From DATLZU01 sp051293835 (lineage in GTDB: Bacteria; Nitrospirota; Nitrospiria; Nitrospirales; Nitrospiraceae): 64,000 nucleotides of DNA. The stretch is taken from assembly GCA_051293835.1 (NCBI GenBank), contig JBPKMA010000002.1:62001-126000 (forward strand), written 5' to 3'. The position numbers and the translations under genes are program-made. Position 1 is the stretch's first letter. Every line of letters begins with the position of its first letter. Under the pieces are notes generated by a model, which saw nothing but the letters and a program-made list of their open reading frames with translations, made no database searches and had not been told where the DNA came from. Shown one piece after another: positions 43,636-52,465 of the stretch.

Positions 43636-44577
43636 CTAATAAACCGACCTTCCGAGTCTCATCCGAATTCGCTCATAAAGCTCATAGAGCCTCCCCAGCA
43701 TAATCAAGACCGGGAGGCTCAGAAGAAATACACTGGGCATCCGCTGGTCCGGATCGTGTCGTAATTGCTCGAGGAATCGAAAGTAATATTTCAGGAGGTT
43801 ACGATGCCCCATCTCCGACTTGCTGCAGACAATGTGAAAGACCGACCCTTCATTCCTGCGCACGAGTCGATCCGCGGCGAGGATAATGCGGGACATCACG
43901 GGACTGCGAAGCTTGGTAAATAGGCAGGAAAACGCAAACCGAGACCGGAACTCTAGAATGAAGAACTGGTCGGAGAACAGCCTGACCAGCTCTTCTCTGC
44001 TAAAGGCCCGATGATATTCGTGAATGGGCGGTTCTTGCACCGGCTCGTAATGTTCGATGCGATACAGGTAATGCATGAACCCCATACTGATGCCGCCCAC
44101 CGGGCCGAATCGCGGCTTGCTGAGAAAATGGTTTTGATTGGGCTCTTGGGCGACTACGACACCATAAGGAGCCAGCGCTCGTTTGATTTCACCGAGCATG
44201 CGTTCCGGGAACGGCAGATGATGGAGAACCGATGAACAAATGACCGTCCAAAACGTCTCATCCTTAAATGGAAGGCGCTCTCCATCGCAGACGATCGCGG
44301 TCAATGATGGTACTTTTTTCTTTGCCTCGCGCAGCATGGCAAACGAGATATCAACGGTGACGAGGCGCCGATACCCGCAGCTCAACAGCCGTTCCGCCAT
44401 GACCCCTGTGCCACCGCCCACGTCCAGCACCAATCGATCCGGCGCGGTGTACCGTCGGACAAGGTTAAAGAACTCACGAAAATGCGCTTTGGAAATGGGC
44501 GAGCTGTAATAATGGGAGTCATAGCTTCCAGCCATGGTGTTCTCATAGGCCATTTCAGCTTGTTTCCATGGCTCCAT
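43636..44577 (-). CDS. Class I SAM-dependent methyltransferase
   Basis: About 313 residues with motif I VLDVGGGTGVMAERLL, followed by VTVDISFAML, CDGERLPF and SSVLHHLPFPERMLGEI. It likely methylates a sugar of the exported glycan, possibly as a chain terminator given the adjacent Wzm/Wzt pair. I choose the ATG at 44577 with GGAGGAA nine bases upstream; the ATG at 44622 would overlap the wzt stop by 25 bases and is also possible. The C-terminus is hydrophobic and basic (VFLLSLPVLIMLGRLYELY) and may touch the membrane. Confidence 0.85.
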   Translation of the reverse strand: MEPWKQAEMAYENTMAGSYDSHYYSSPISKAHFREFFNLVRRYTAPDRLVLDVGGGTGVMAERLLSCGYRRLVTVDISFAMLREAKKKVPSLTAIVCDGERLPFKDETFWTVICSSVLHHLPFPERMLGEIKRALAPYGVVVAQEPNQNHFLSKPRFGPVGGISMGFMHYLYRIEHYEPVQEPPIHEYHRAFSREELVRLFSDQFFILEFRSRFAFSCLFTKLRSPVMSRIILAADRLVRRNEGSVFHIVCSKSEMGHRNLLKYYFRFLEQLRHDPDQRMPSVFLLSLPVLIMLGRLYELYERIRMRLGRSVY

Positions 44578-44597
44578 AGAGGCCGATTCCTCCACAG

Positions 44598-45827
44598 TCA
44601 GTGCGCGCTTCGGTGAGACCATGCCACCGGATGATCAAAGACAGTTTGCAAGGGTCGGATCGGCCGCTTGACTGCGAATTCACAGACTCGCTCGTGATAA
44701 TCAAACGGATCGAGCCGGTAGATTGATTCGGGCCCTTGCTTGTGGGGGAAGATTCCGACTGACAACCAGTAGAGCCCATCCCCAAGAAGGAGCGGATCAA
44801 AGACGACATCCACGACCCCCCTCCCCTGGAACCGACCTAAGTCGACTGGCTCCTCTCCCGAGAAACAACTTGTCGCCAACGTTCCATCCTCTCTGGCCAC
44901 CAACACAAACACGGACGGATTGTCATAACTGCCCTCGGCTTCGTATTGCACACGCACCACCATCCGCTCCCCGCGAAAATAGACGTGCTCTGGTCGCTCA
45001 TCTCGATCCAGCAGGAACACGGACTGGATGCGAATCTCGCCCGATCCCCAGTGCAAGCCAGCCGCAGACCGGCTTGACTGCCCGTGTCGGATGCTTTCCA
45101 GTCGCCGCACGTGCTGCTCGTACGCACGGCAAACCGTCTGAGCCGCATCGAGCTGGCGGAGTTTGCCGTTCTCCAGCCAAAGGATCCTGTGACACAATCG
45201 GCCGAGTAGGAATGAGTTGTGCGAGACGACCAACGCGGTGCCGCCGGCACTGAGGAAACGCTGCAGATACTGAATGCACTTGTTCACGAAATAGGCATCA
45301 CCGACCGCAAGCACCTCATCGATGAGCAGGATGTCCGGCTCCAAGGCCGCAGCAATCGCGAAGGCCAGGCGCGCCTGCATCCCGGTCGAGTAGGTCCTCA
45401 GGGGTTGATGGATGACCTCCTTCAATTCCGCAAATTCGACAATATCCGGCAGCTTCCGCTCCACTTCTCGCCGGCTCAGTCCCATCAGCATCCCGTTGAT
45501 CCTGACGTTCTCAACACCGGAATAGTCAGGGTGGAACCCTGTACCGAGCTCGAGGAGCGCTGCGACCTTGCCGTTCACTTCGTAGGACCCACTCGTAGGG
45601 ACGGACACTCCCGCAAGCATCTTCAGCAACGTACTCTTCCCAGCCCCATTCTGCCCAATGACCCCGACGCTCTCTCCGGTCCTCACCTCGAAGGAAACAT
45701 CGTCGAGCGCCAGTCGCTGTTCATGGTACGTCTTCCTGTTAAGGCAGAACATTTCCTTGAGCAGATCGGCTCGCTTGGGATACCAGTAATAGATCTTGGT
45801 CAGATGTTTGGCTTGAATAGCGATCAT
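44598..45827 (-). CDS. wzt: Wzt-like ABC transporter ATPase with glycan-binding C-domain
   Basis: 409 residues. The ATPase (about 1-250) has GQNGAGKST (Walker A), YSTGMQARLAFAIAAALEPDILLIDEVLAVGD (signature and Walker B) and SHN switch. The C-terminal 150 residues form an additional beta-rich domain (VYFRGERMVVRVQYEAEGS, DGLYWLSVGIFP) like the Wzt domain that recognises the finished O-polysaccharide. It powers export of lipid-linked glycan with Wzm. The ATG at 45827 overlaps the wzm stop as ATGA. Confidence 0.9.
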   Translation of the reverse strand: MIAIQAKHLTKIYYWYPKRADLLKEMFCLNRKTYHEQRLALDDVSFEVRTGESVGVIGQNGAGKSTLLKMLAGVSVPTSGSYEVNGKVAALLELGTGFHPDYSGVENVRINGMLMGLSRREVERKLPDIVEFAELKEVIHQPLRTYSTGMQARLAFAIAAALEPDILLIDEVLAVGDAYFVNKCIQYLQRFLSAGGTALVVSHNSFLLGRLCHRILWLENGKLRQLDAAQTVCRAYEQHVRRLESIRHGQSSRSAAGLHWGSGEIRIQSVFLLDRDERPEHVYFRGERMVVRVQYEAEGSYDNPSVFVLVAREDGTLATSCFSGEEPVDLGRFQGRGVVDVVFDPLLLGDGLYWLSVGIFPHKQGPESIYRLDPFDYHERVCEFAVKRPIRPLQTVFDHPVAWSHRSAH

Positions 45828-46669
45828 CCGATCACATCCGCGATCATTGCACGCATGCGGCACAGCACCCAAAGTCCGGAAAGAAAGAGCACAAGCGAAA
45901 GAACGGTCACCACCATCCAGATCAGCGCCGTGGGCGACTGATTGGTGAGCAGAATCATCCGATAGCCTTCAAGAAAATACGTCATCGGATTGAACGAAAA
46001 GACGAGGGCCATGGCCTGAGGTACCATCTCGCTCGTGTAGACAACCGGGCTCAGAAACATCCAGACCATCAGGGCAAGCGGCAGGACCTGGCTGGTGTCG
46101 CGAACCACGGCATTCATAGCCGACAGCAGCCACGCCAGCCCGATCGTAAAGCACAGCTGGGCTAGAAACAGCAGGGGAAGCAGCACAAGCGTCCACCCAA
46201 CCTGATGCAGAAACAACAGAAGGACCACAAGCAGGGCTAGGCTGACGAGCCCAGACAGCGACGTGGCCAGCACCCTGCTCATCGGGAGAACTTCGATAGG
46301 AAACACGATCTTCGTCACGAGGGAGATGTTGCTGGTGATGGATCCTACTGCCGCCGAGACCGCCTCCGAGAAGACGAGCCAGGGGAGCAACCCAGTCAGG
46401 AGCAAAAGCAGGTACTCCGACGCCGTCTGGCTCGGCCTTCCCCTGGCTTGAAACACTATCCCAAAGAGCAGGCCGTACAGACCCACTAGAAGCAGCGGTT
46501 TGATCAGGATCCAGGAGAGTCCCGCCACGGATCCGGCGTATGTGCGCCGTAAATCGTCGGCCGTCAAGACGCGGATGAGCCCCAGATAACGCAGGAGTCC
46601 CATCAGACATTCCGGGAAAGATCCGGCCATTCTGTACCCGGTGCAGGCCATGAGAACCCGTGTTAGCAC
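45824..46669 (-). CDS. wzm: Wzm-like ABC-2 transporter permease
   Basis: 281 residues with about six transmembrane helices and the ABC-2 membrane motif around FNPMTYFLEGYRMIL. It forms the channel that moves undecaprenyl-linked polysaccharide across the inner membrane with Wzt. Early ATG codons within the first 16 residues leave the exact start uncertain. It lies 25 bases after the asnB-like stop. Confidence 0.9.
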   Translation of the reverse strand: MLTRVLMACTGYRMAGSFPECLMGLLRYLGLIRVLTADDLRRTYAGSVAGLSWILIKPLLLVGLYGLLFGIVFQARGRPSQTASEYLLLLLTGLLPWLVFSEAVSAAVGSITSNISLVTKIVFPIEVLPMSRVLATSLSGLVSLALLVVLLLFLHQVGWTLVLLPLLFLAQLCFTIGLAWLLSAMNAVVRDTSQVLPLALMVWMFLSPVVYTSEMVPQAMALVFSFNPMTYFLEGYRMILLTNQSPTALIWMVVTVLSLVLFLSGLWVLCRMRAMIADVIG

Positions 46670-46694
46670 TGAGAGCCGGGATTCTTACCCTGTT

Positions 46695-48695
46695 TCATCG
46701 CCGAGACGCTCTGCCATCCATGGCAGACCTGTCCCCATCCAGGAACAAACGGTTCCAGAACTCGAAACTCAGTAGGCTCCAGATTAGCAAGCGGTGATTG
46801 ACCCGTCCCGTAAGATGTTCCTCCAGCACTTGCCTGATTGCCTGCTCGCGAAAATAGCCTCTGGCCAGCGTGCGACGGTCGAGCAACACCCCTTTGATGT
46901 AGTTCATCAACGGTCCCTGGTACCACGATTGGTCGGGAGCGCTGAAACCTTGCTTCCGCTTGAGCAGGATATGATCCGGAAGAAGACCTTCCATCGCCCG
47001 CCGAAAGAGATACTTTCCTGCAAGATTCTCATCTCTCCCCGGATTCTTGTCCCACTCGTAATTGACCAGAAACCGGGTTGGCAGCCTCGTCACGAAATCC
47101 ACCAGTGTATGATCCAAAAGTGGGACCCGCGATTCCATCGAGTGCGCCATACTTAGTTTGTCCTCGATCACGAGCAGTCCGTGCAGAAACGTCTTGGCCT
47201 CAAAGTAGAGCGCTCGTCGCAGAGGATCGCCCCAATCGTCCGCACAGCCTTTGAAGATGGAAGAGAAGGAATCATACGGATCATGCGCCTGCGCTGCTGC
47301 CAATGTCTCAGCGGAAAAGAATGACACTCGCCGGTCCGCGGGGATGAGTCGATTCCAGTAGCGGTAGTAACGACTGAGAAAGACAGCCTGATCGTGCACC
47401 CCTTCTACCATCTTGTATCGCCAGGGGTACCCAGCAAAGATTTCGTCGCCCCCTGTCCCGGCAAGCACCACTTTGACAAAACGACTGGCGAGCCGGGCGG
47501 TGTAATAGTAGGGGTAGCACATGCCTACACGAAGATCCTCGATGGCCCAGATAACCCGCGGCAACGCCCATTCTAAGTCCCCGGCATGAAAAACCATCTG
47601 ATAATGTTCCGTGCCGAATAGAGCGGACAACACTTCGGCATCTTTGCGTTCATCGAATCCGGCTTCAAATCCTGACACGTTCGTGAGATCAAAGCCGCCC
47701 GTAAAGGTCATGAGCCTGGGGATCCGGGAAGCCGCCAGCGCTGTGATCGATCCCGAATCCATTCCTCCGCTCAAATAGGTTCCTACCGGAACATCGCTGA
47801 TGAGTTGCCGCCCAATCGTATCCTCCAGCAGAAATCGCAACCGTTCTATACACTGCCCTTCCTGCAGACTGTTATCTGGTTCGAAACAGATATCCCAATA
47901 GCGCCGCCGTATAATTTCGCCACGTCTGATCGTGAGCGTCTGTCCGGGTTCAAGTAAACGAATCCCTTTAAACAGGGTTTCTTCTCCAAACGTGTTTTGG
48001 AACGTGAAGTAATCCACTAGGGCCGGGACGTTTACTTCCCGACGCACGGACTCAAGCGCTAACAGCGCCTTCACTTCCGAGGCAAAGGCAAACGTCCCGT
48101 CGACTTCGGTGTAGTAAACTGGTTTGATTCCAAAACGGTCTCGAACCAGCCACAGCGTCTCGGCTGGGTCATCCCAGATGGCGAATGCAAACATTCCGTT
48201 CAGCCGCTCGACACAAGCTGGCCCGAATGCCTCATACAGGTGCAAGATAACTTCTGTATCCGTACCAGACAAAAACCGATAGCCCAGTCCAACCAGTTCT
48301 TTTTTGAGTTCGACGTAGTTGTAGATCTCCCCGTTGTAGGTGATCCACACCGTGCGCGTTTCGTTGGCCATGGGCTGGTGCCCGGCAATCGACAGATCAA
48401 GAATCGCTAACCGACGGTGACCGAGGGCCAGTCGAAACGGAGGTAGTCGGCGCGGCAGTTCGGCCTGATCAGACCCGCAGCCCAACCAGCTTGCGTGGGG
48501 ATCGGGTAAAGAGCGAAGACGATCCGCGTTCGTGAGTTCGCACCATCTCGGTCCTCTAGACTGATCCACGGGACTCAGCAGAACGTACCCTACATCGTCA
48601 GGCCCGCGATGGGCCTGGGCGTCACAGAGCTTTGTAATCGCAAACGGCTCGATCGGCCGCTCGCGCAGGTTGTAAATCCCGGCGATACCGCACAT
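46695..48695 (-). CDS. AsnB-like glutamine-hydrolysing amidotransferase
   Basis: 666 residues starting MCGIAGIYNL with Cys2 nucleophile. The glutaminase has RGPDDVGY, GLGHRRLAILDLSIAGHQPM-like LALGHRRLAILDLS and YNGEIYNY. The synthetase has the P-loop SGGMDSGSI (Met in place of the usual Leu) and GTGGDEIFAGYPWRY. It is clearly distinct from the AsnB-like protein at 36671, so the two may amidate different positions. It sits four bases from the epimerase stop and 25 bases from wzm. Confidence 0.92.
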   Translation of the reverse strand: MCGIAGIYNLRERPIEPFAITKLCDAQAHRGPDDVGYVLLSPVDQSRGPRWCELTNADRLRSLPDPHASWLGCGSDQAELPRRLPPFRLALGHRRLAILDLSIAGHQPMANETRTVWITYNGEIYNYVELKKELVGLGYRFLSGTDTEVILHLYEAFGPACVERLNGMFAFAIWDDPAETLWLVRDRFGIKPVYYTEVDGTFAFASEVKALLALESVRREVNVPALVDYFTFQNTFGEETLFKGIRLLEPGQTLTIRRGEIIRRRYWDICFEPDNSLQEGQCIERLRFLLEDTIGRQLISDVPVGTYLSGGMDSGSITALAASRIPRLMTFTGGFDLTNVSGFEAGFDERKDAEVLSALFGTEHYQMVFHAGDLEWALPRVIWAIEDLRVGMCYPYYYTARLASRFVKVVLAGTGGDEIFAGYPWRYKMVEGVHDQAVFLSRYYRYWNRLIPADRRVSFFSAETLAAAQAHDPYDSFSSIFKGCADDWGDPLRRALYFEAKTFLHGLLVIEDKLSMAHSMESRVPLLDHTLVDFVTRLPTRFLVNYEWDKNPGRDENLAGKYLFRRAMEGLLPDHILLKRKQGFSAPDQSWYQGPLMNYIKGVLLDRRTLARGYFREQAIRQVLEEHLTGRVNHRLLIWSLLSFEFWNRLFLDGDRSAMDGRASRR

Positions 48696-48699
48696 GCCC

Positions 48700-49608
48700 T
48701 CAGTGTCCTTTCGCGAGTTCTGCCAATCCCTCGTTGAGGGCTATGGACGTCCGGTAACCCAACAGTCGCCTTGCCTTTTCGCTGCTCCCCACTCGCCTCG
48801 TCATCGGAACGTCGACATCCCGTCGGTATACCGGTTGCAAAGAAGACCCGGTCAATTGAAGCAACTGGTTCACGACCTCTCGTACGGTCGCCGTAGTTCC
48901 ACTTCCAACATTGAAGGCTTCAGCCTCTATTTCGCTGGCCATTGCGAGGAGATTGCAGTGCACCACATCACGCACGTGTACGAAGTCAAAGGAAGCGGTT
49001 CCGTCCCCGTTGATCACAGGCGGTTCGCCAGCTCGAATTTTCGTCAGCACGGCCGGAATGAGCCCTCCCTCTTGCCGGGGGCCATAGACGTTCATGTAAC
49101 GCAGAATCACATAAGGCAACTTCGATCGGAACGGCCGAAAAAGAAATTCGCCGCACAGCTTGCTGACTCCGTACATCGTCCATGGATTAAAAGGATGATG
49201 TTCGTCCATCACCTCCGTGGTATCCCCGTATACCGACGAAGCCGAGGAATAGACCAACTTCTTCACTCCCTGTTGGAGCGCACCTTCGATCACATTGAAT
49301 GTGCCGCGGATATTGACTTCGAACGCAAGCCGAGGATCTTTTTCGCAGGCCCCGAGTGGGAGAACTGCCAAATGAAACACTCCATGAATTCCTCGGAGAG
49401 CCTCATCTAATTTGTCGCGCTGAAGCAGATCGCCTTCAATCACTTCGACGCCGCGAGCGGCACGCACGCCGGCCAAGTTCCGATCGTTGATCATTCTGTC
49501 AAAGACCACGACCCGTGCTGCACCTCGCTGGACCAACGCCTCGACCAGATGGGACCCAATAAATCCGCTGCCTCCTGTCACGAGAAAGTGATGGCCTTCG
49601 ATTTTCAT
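48700..49608 (-). CDS. Extended SDR, UDP-glucose/GlcNAc 4-epimerase-like
   Basis: 302 residues: Rossmann FLVTGGSGFIGSHLVEAL, SSASSVYGD and catalytic YGVSKLCGE, then YMNVYGPRQEGGLIPAVL and FDFVHVRDVV. These match UDP-hexose 4-epimerases or 4,6-dehydratase-type enzymes. It probably provides an epimerised NDP-sugar for the neighbouring glycan pathway. It heads the run ending in the HtrA-like gene after a gap of about 140 bases from the second ABC transporter. Confidence 0.87.
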   Translation of the reverse strand: MKIEGHHFLVTGGSGFIGSHLVEALVQRGAARVVVFDRMINDRNLAGVRAARGVEVIEGDLLQRDKLDEALRGIHGVFHLAVLPLGACEKDPRLAFEVNIRGTFNVIEGALQQGVKKLVYSSASSVYGDTTEVMDEHHPFNPWTMYGVSKLCGEFLFRPFRSKLPYVILRYMNVYGPRQEGGLIPAVLTKIRAGEPPVINGDGTASFDFVHVRDVVHCNLLAMASEIEAEAFNVGSGTTATVREVVNQLLQLTGSSLQPVYRRDVDVPMTRRVGSSEKARRLLGYRTSIALNEGLAELAKGH

Positions 49609-49747
49609 TGTCCTTCCCTCGGAAACACGACGTGACGAACCCGTTCCTCCACCTGCCCTCTCTCCCTGCTAACTGGCCCTCCCCCTTCGAGGAGCGACGT
49701 TTCCCGATCGGCGCAGGAGTCTGAACACTCAATCGGCTGGACTGTCG

Positions 49748-50512
49748 TCAAAAATCTCTCCTCTGGAAGACGAGACAGGCCACCAGAAGGAGTAAGGTTG
49801 CGTACAGTATTCCGTACGCCGATGCCACCACCTGATACGATAACGGGATCGAGACTCCCGACGCGCCCTGTCCCTTCACGTTCAACATCTCCAGATTGGG
49901 GAAAACGTAGTACAGTCCCTCCGTCAACCACTTAAGGACAACACTTTCGGTTTTTGCAGCAATACCCCTGAGATCAGCCGTCAGATGGCCGATCACGTAG
50001 ATGGCCAGTGTAAGAATCGCACTCAGCGTGGCCGAACTGAACGTGGAAAACAAGAGCGCTACGGCTGTCACCACCAGCAACTCCACAAAAATCAGCGCGA
50101 CCGCCTGGAACAAAGCGAAATGCACGGGTGCTCCGCTCAGAAGAAGCGTCACAATGAACACCGCCATCATGATCAGCACATTGACCGACAAGGTCAGCAC
50201 CAAGCCGGCATATTTGCCTAAGAGAAATTGAGTCCGGCTGATGGGTCGAGCCATGATGGTATAGACGGTTCGCCGTTCGATTTCTTTGCTGACCAGCCCG
50301 ATCCCGACAAACACAGCAATGAGAATGCCGATCAGATTGATCGCAGCCAGTCCCATATCGGTCACTACTTTTTTGTGTTCGGCAATGGTGAGTTCGCCGA
50401 GCAAGACCGACGCACCGATGAGCAGCACAGCAAAAATCAACAGGTTGTACAGAATCTTGTCGCGTAACGTTTCCCGGAAGGTGTTGAGCGCAATGACTAG
50501 GATGGATCTCAT
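49748..50512 (-). CDS. ABC-2 type permease (NosY-like)
   Basis: 254 residues with about six transmembrane helices. It starts MRSILVIALNTFRETLRDKILYNLLIF, followed by IERRTVYTIMARPISRTQFLLGKYAGL, a pattern of ABC-2 permeases that pair with CcmA/NosF-type ATPases. The substrate is unknown. Eight bases separate it from the ATPase gene, so both form one transporter. Confidence 0.88.
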   Translation of the reverse strand: MRSILVIALNTFRETLRDKILYNLLIFAVLLIGASVLLGELTIAEHKKVVTDMGLAAINLIGILIAVFVGIGLVSKEIERRTVYTIMARPISRTQFLLGKYAGLVLTLSVNVLIMMAVFIVTLLLSGAPVHFALFQAVALIFVELLVVTAVALLFSTFSSATLSAILTLAIYVIGHLTADLRGIAAKTESVVLKWLTEGLYYVFPNLEMLNVKGQGASGVSIPLSYQVVASAYGILYATLLLLVACLVFQRRDF

Positions 50513-50520
50513 CCGCGAAC

Positions 50521-51468
50521 CTATCTTCCTGCTCGTGCTAAGGGGCAGCCATCGGCTTGCGCCACAAACAGTTCTTCCAGCGAGCCTTTCTGCGGCGTAA
50601 CGGAGATCAATCGCCCTCGGTGCCTCCGGATGCTTTCCACAGTGTCATCCACTAGATCGGAATGCGGCAATACGATCATGCACTGTGAGCCTCGCCAGAG
50701 TACTTTGGCGGCATCGGGTACGATCTCGGCGACGCGTTCTGGGGAAAGTCCGTTACACACGATCTCCACCGGACCGGCATGTCGGCTGACCAATTCGTCC
50801 ACCCGCCCGCTGGCCAGCAGTTTGCCTTTGACGACGATGCCGACGCGATCACAGATCATCTCGACATCGGGAATAATGTGCGTACTGAAAAATACGGTCT
50901 TGCCCTGTTCCCGTAAATTCAGAATCAGGTCGCGAACTTGTTTCCGTCCGATCGGGTCCAGACCGGACATCGGCTCATCGAGAATGACGAGCTCAGGATC
51001 GTGGATTAGGGCCTGGGCCAACCCGATCCGCTGCAACATCCCCTTCGAAAATTTTCGAAGCTGCCGAGTCCGGGCCTCGGTCAATCCCACAAGCTCGAGC
51101 AACTCCGTGATGCGGCGAGCGAGTGTTCCCCGATCCAGCCCGGCGAGGCGTCCGTAGAAGCCGAGAAACTCTTCTGCCGTCAGATAGTCATAAAAATACG
51201 GAGCCTCGGGCAAGAAGCCGATTCTCCGACGCGTGCGGATGTCGCCGGCTGGTTGACCGAGCAATTCGGCTGTTCCGCTGGTCGGCCGCATGAGCCCCAT
51301 AAGGATTTTCAAGGTCGTCGTCTTGCCCGCGCCGTTCGGCCCCAGAAACCCATAAATCTCACCTGGGTTGACCGAAAGCGATAAGCCATCCAGCCCCATC
51401 ACCGGCTTTTGCCACGGCCAATTGGGTGTATAGACCTTGGTCAAGTTATCGACCAGAATCACATCCAC
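50521..51468 (-). CDS. ABC-2 transporter ATP-binding protein (NosF/CcmA-like)
   Basis: About 315 residues: GPNGAGKTT (Walker A), FSKGMLQRIGLAQALIHDPELVILDEPMSGLDP (signature, Walker B) and STH switch. A C-terminal extension of about 90 residues (VEIVCNGLSPERVAEIV) is typical of this subfamily. GTG at 51468 with GGGGAG seven bases upstream is the best start; a TTG at 51483 is possible. Partner permease follows directly. Function in this operon may be moving a substrate for glycan ligation or cell-surface assembly. Confidence 0.9.
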   Translation of the reverse strand: MDVILVDNLTKVYTPNWPWQKPVMGLDGLSLSVNPGEIYGFLGPNGAGKTTTLKILMGLMRPTSGTAELLGQPAGDIRTRRRIGFLPEAPYFYDYLTAEEFLGFYGRLAGLDRGTLARRITELLELVGLTEARTRQLRKFSKGMLQRIGLAQALIHDPELVILDEPMSGLDPIGRKQVRDLILNLREQGKTVFFSTHIIPDVEMICDRVGIVVKGKLLASGRVDELVSRHAGPVEIVCNGLSPERVAEIVPDAAKVLWRGSQCMIVLPHSDLVDDTVESIRRHRGRLISVTPQKGSLEELFVAQADGCPLARAGR

Positions 51469-51529
51469 CGGGTTTCTCCCCAACGAACGATCACATCACG
51501 ACCGGCTCTAGCGCTTCTCCGTTCATTGC

Positions 51530-52465
51530 CTAGTGCAAGGGGGAGGAAGGCGGGGCCGTTCCGCGTGAGGCCGACTCGCACCCCATATGCCGGTGTACGC
51601 GCAAGCGTTCCTTCAGGCCTGGACTGGTGATGGTCCCGTTCGCTGCATTCAACTGGTACGCATTCCCAAAGGGTTCCTGCGGCACGCGGTCAATAATGTC
51701 GCCAGCGACCAGATCGGTCAGCGCCTTCGGCAGCTTGCGGTACCGGTGCTGGTAGCGACGCACCGCTGCTTCCAAAAACCGGATGTCCCGCTCGGCGAGG
51801 ACTTCTTTTATCCGCTGCGCCAACGCTTCACGCATCCGCTCGTCGTTGGTCTGCTGGGAGAACCGCTGGAGGAATTCGAGGGCTGCATCCGGATCGCCAC
51901 CTTCAACGGTCATCCGCGCCGCCAACCGCGGGAGGTACTCGGGGGCTCCGGGCAGGAGGGACGCTTGGCGGAAATAGATCGCCGCGTTCGCCGGATCGCA
52001 GAGCTCATAGAAATAGTCGTAGCCGATTGTGAACGGCAGTTGCCATACATCTGGATTGTGTACGTGGCCTTTCTTTAAGAGCGCGATGCTCTCCTGCACC
52101 AATCCCGCCCACACCCCCAGAATCGTGCCCGTCGCGTGATAAGCCATGACGAATTGGGGATCGAGATCTGTTAAGACATCGGCGGCATGGTACGCCCAGC
52201 GATAATCTGCCAAGGTGGCATCCCTTCCACCAAAATGTTGGATGGCCTTCAGCCAGATGAGGTCGGCCACAATCTGTCGATAGCCCAACACGGCCACCTT
52301 GAGATACTCACCTCTCGGCAAATATGACAACTCGGCAGCCCGGGCGGTCGCCGGCCGCTGCTGTTCCATGATCATGAGAAGACTCGTCACCATGACACCT
52401 AGGCCGACAAAGAAACCGATCATTGCAATGGTCTGCCCGAGGGACCGCGCATTCGATCCTGTCAT
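51530..52465 (-). CDS. Membrane-anchored TPR-like protein
   Basis: 311 residues with one N-terminal membrane helix (TIAMIGFFVGLGVMVTSLLMI) and an outer helical-repeat domain (FVMAYHATGTILGVWAGLVQESIALLKKG, NAAIYFRQASLLPGAPEYLPRLAARM). A C-terminal block DRVPQEPFGNAYQLNAANGTI resembles the type II secretion pseudopilin-like end segment. The ATG overlaps the ligase stop by four bases (52462-52465). It probably acts as scaffold beside the ligase and ABC transporter; no enzymatic motif is visible. Confidence 0.7.
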   Translation of the reverse strand: MTGSNARSLGQTIAMIGFFVGLGVMVTSLLMIMEQQRPATARAAELSYLPRGEYLKVAVLGYRQIVADLIWLKAIQHFGGRDATLADYRWAYHAADVLTDLDPQFVMAYHATGTILGVWAGLVQESIALLKKGHVHNPDVWQLPFTIGYDYFYELCDPANAAIYFRQASLLPGAPEYLPRLAARMTVEGGDPDAALEFLQRFSQQTNDERMREALAQRIKEVLAERDIRFLEAAVRRYQHRYRKLPKALTDLVAGDIIDRVPQEPFGNAYQLNAANGTITSPGLKERLRVHRHMGCESASRGTAPPSSPLH

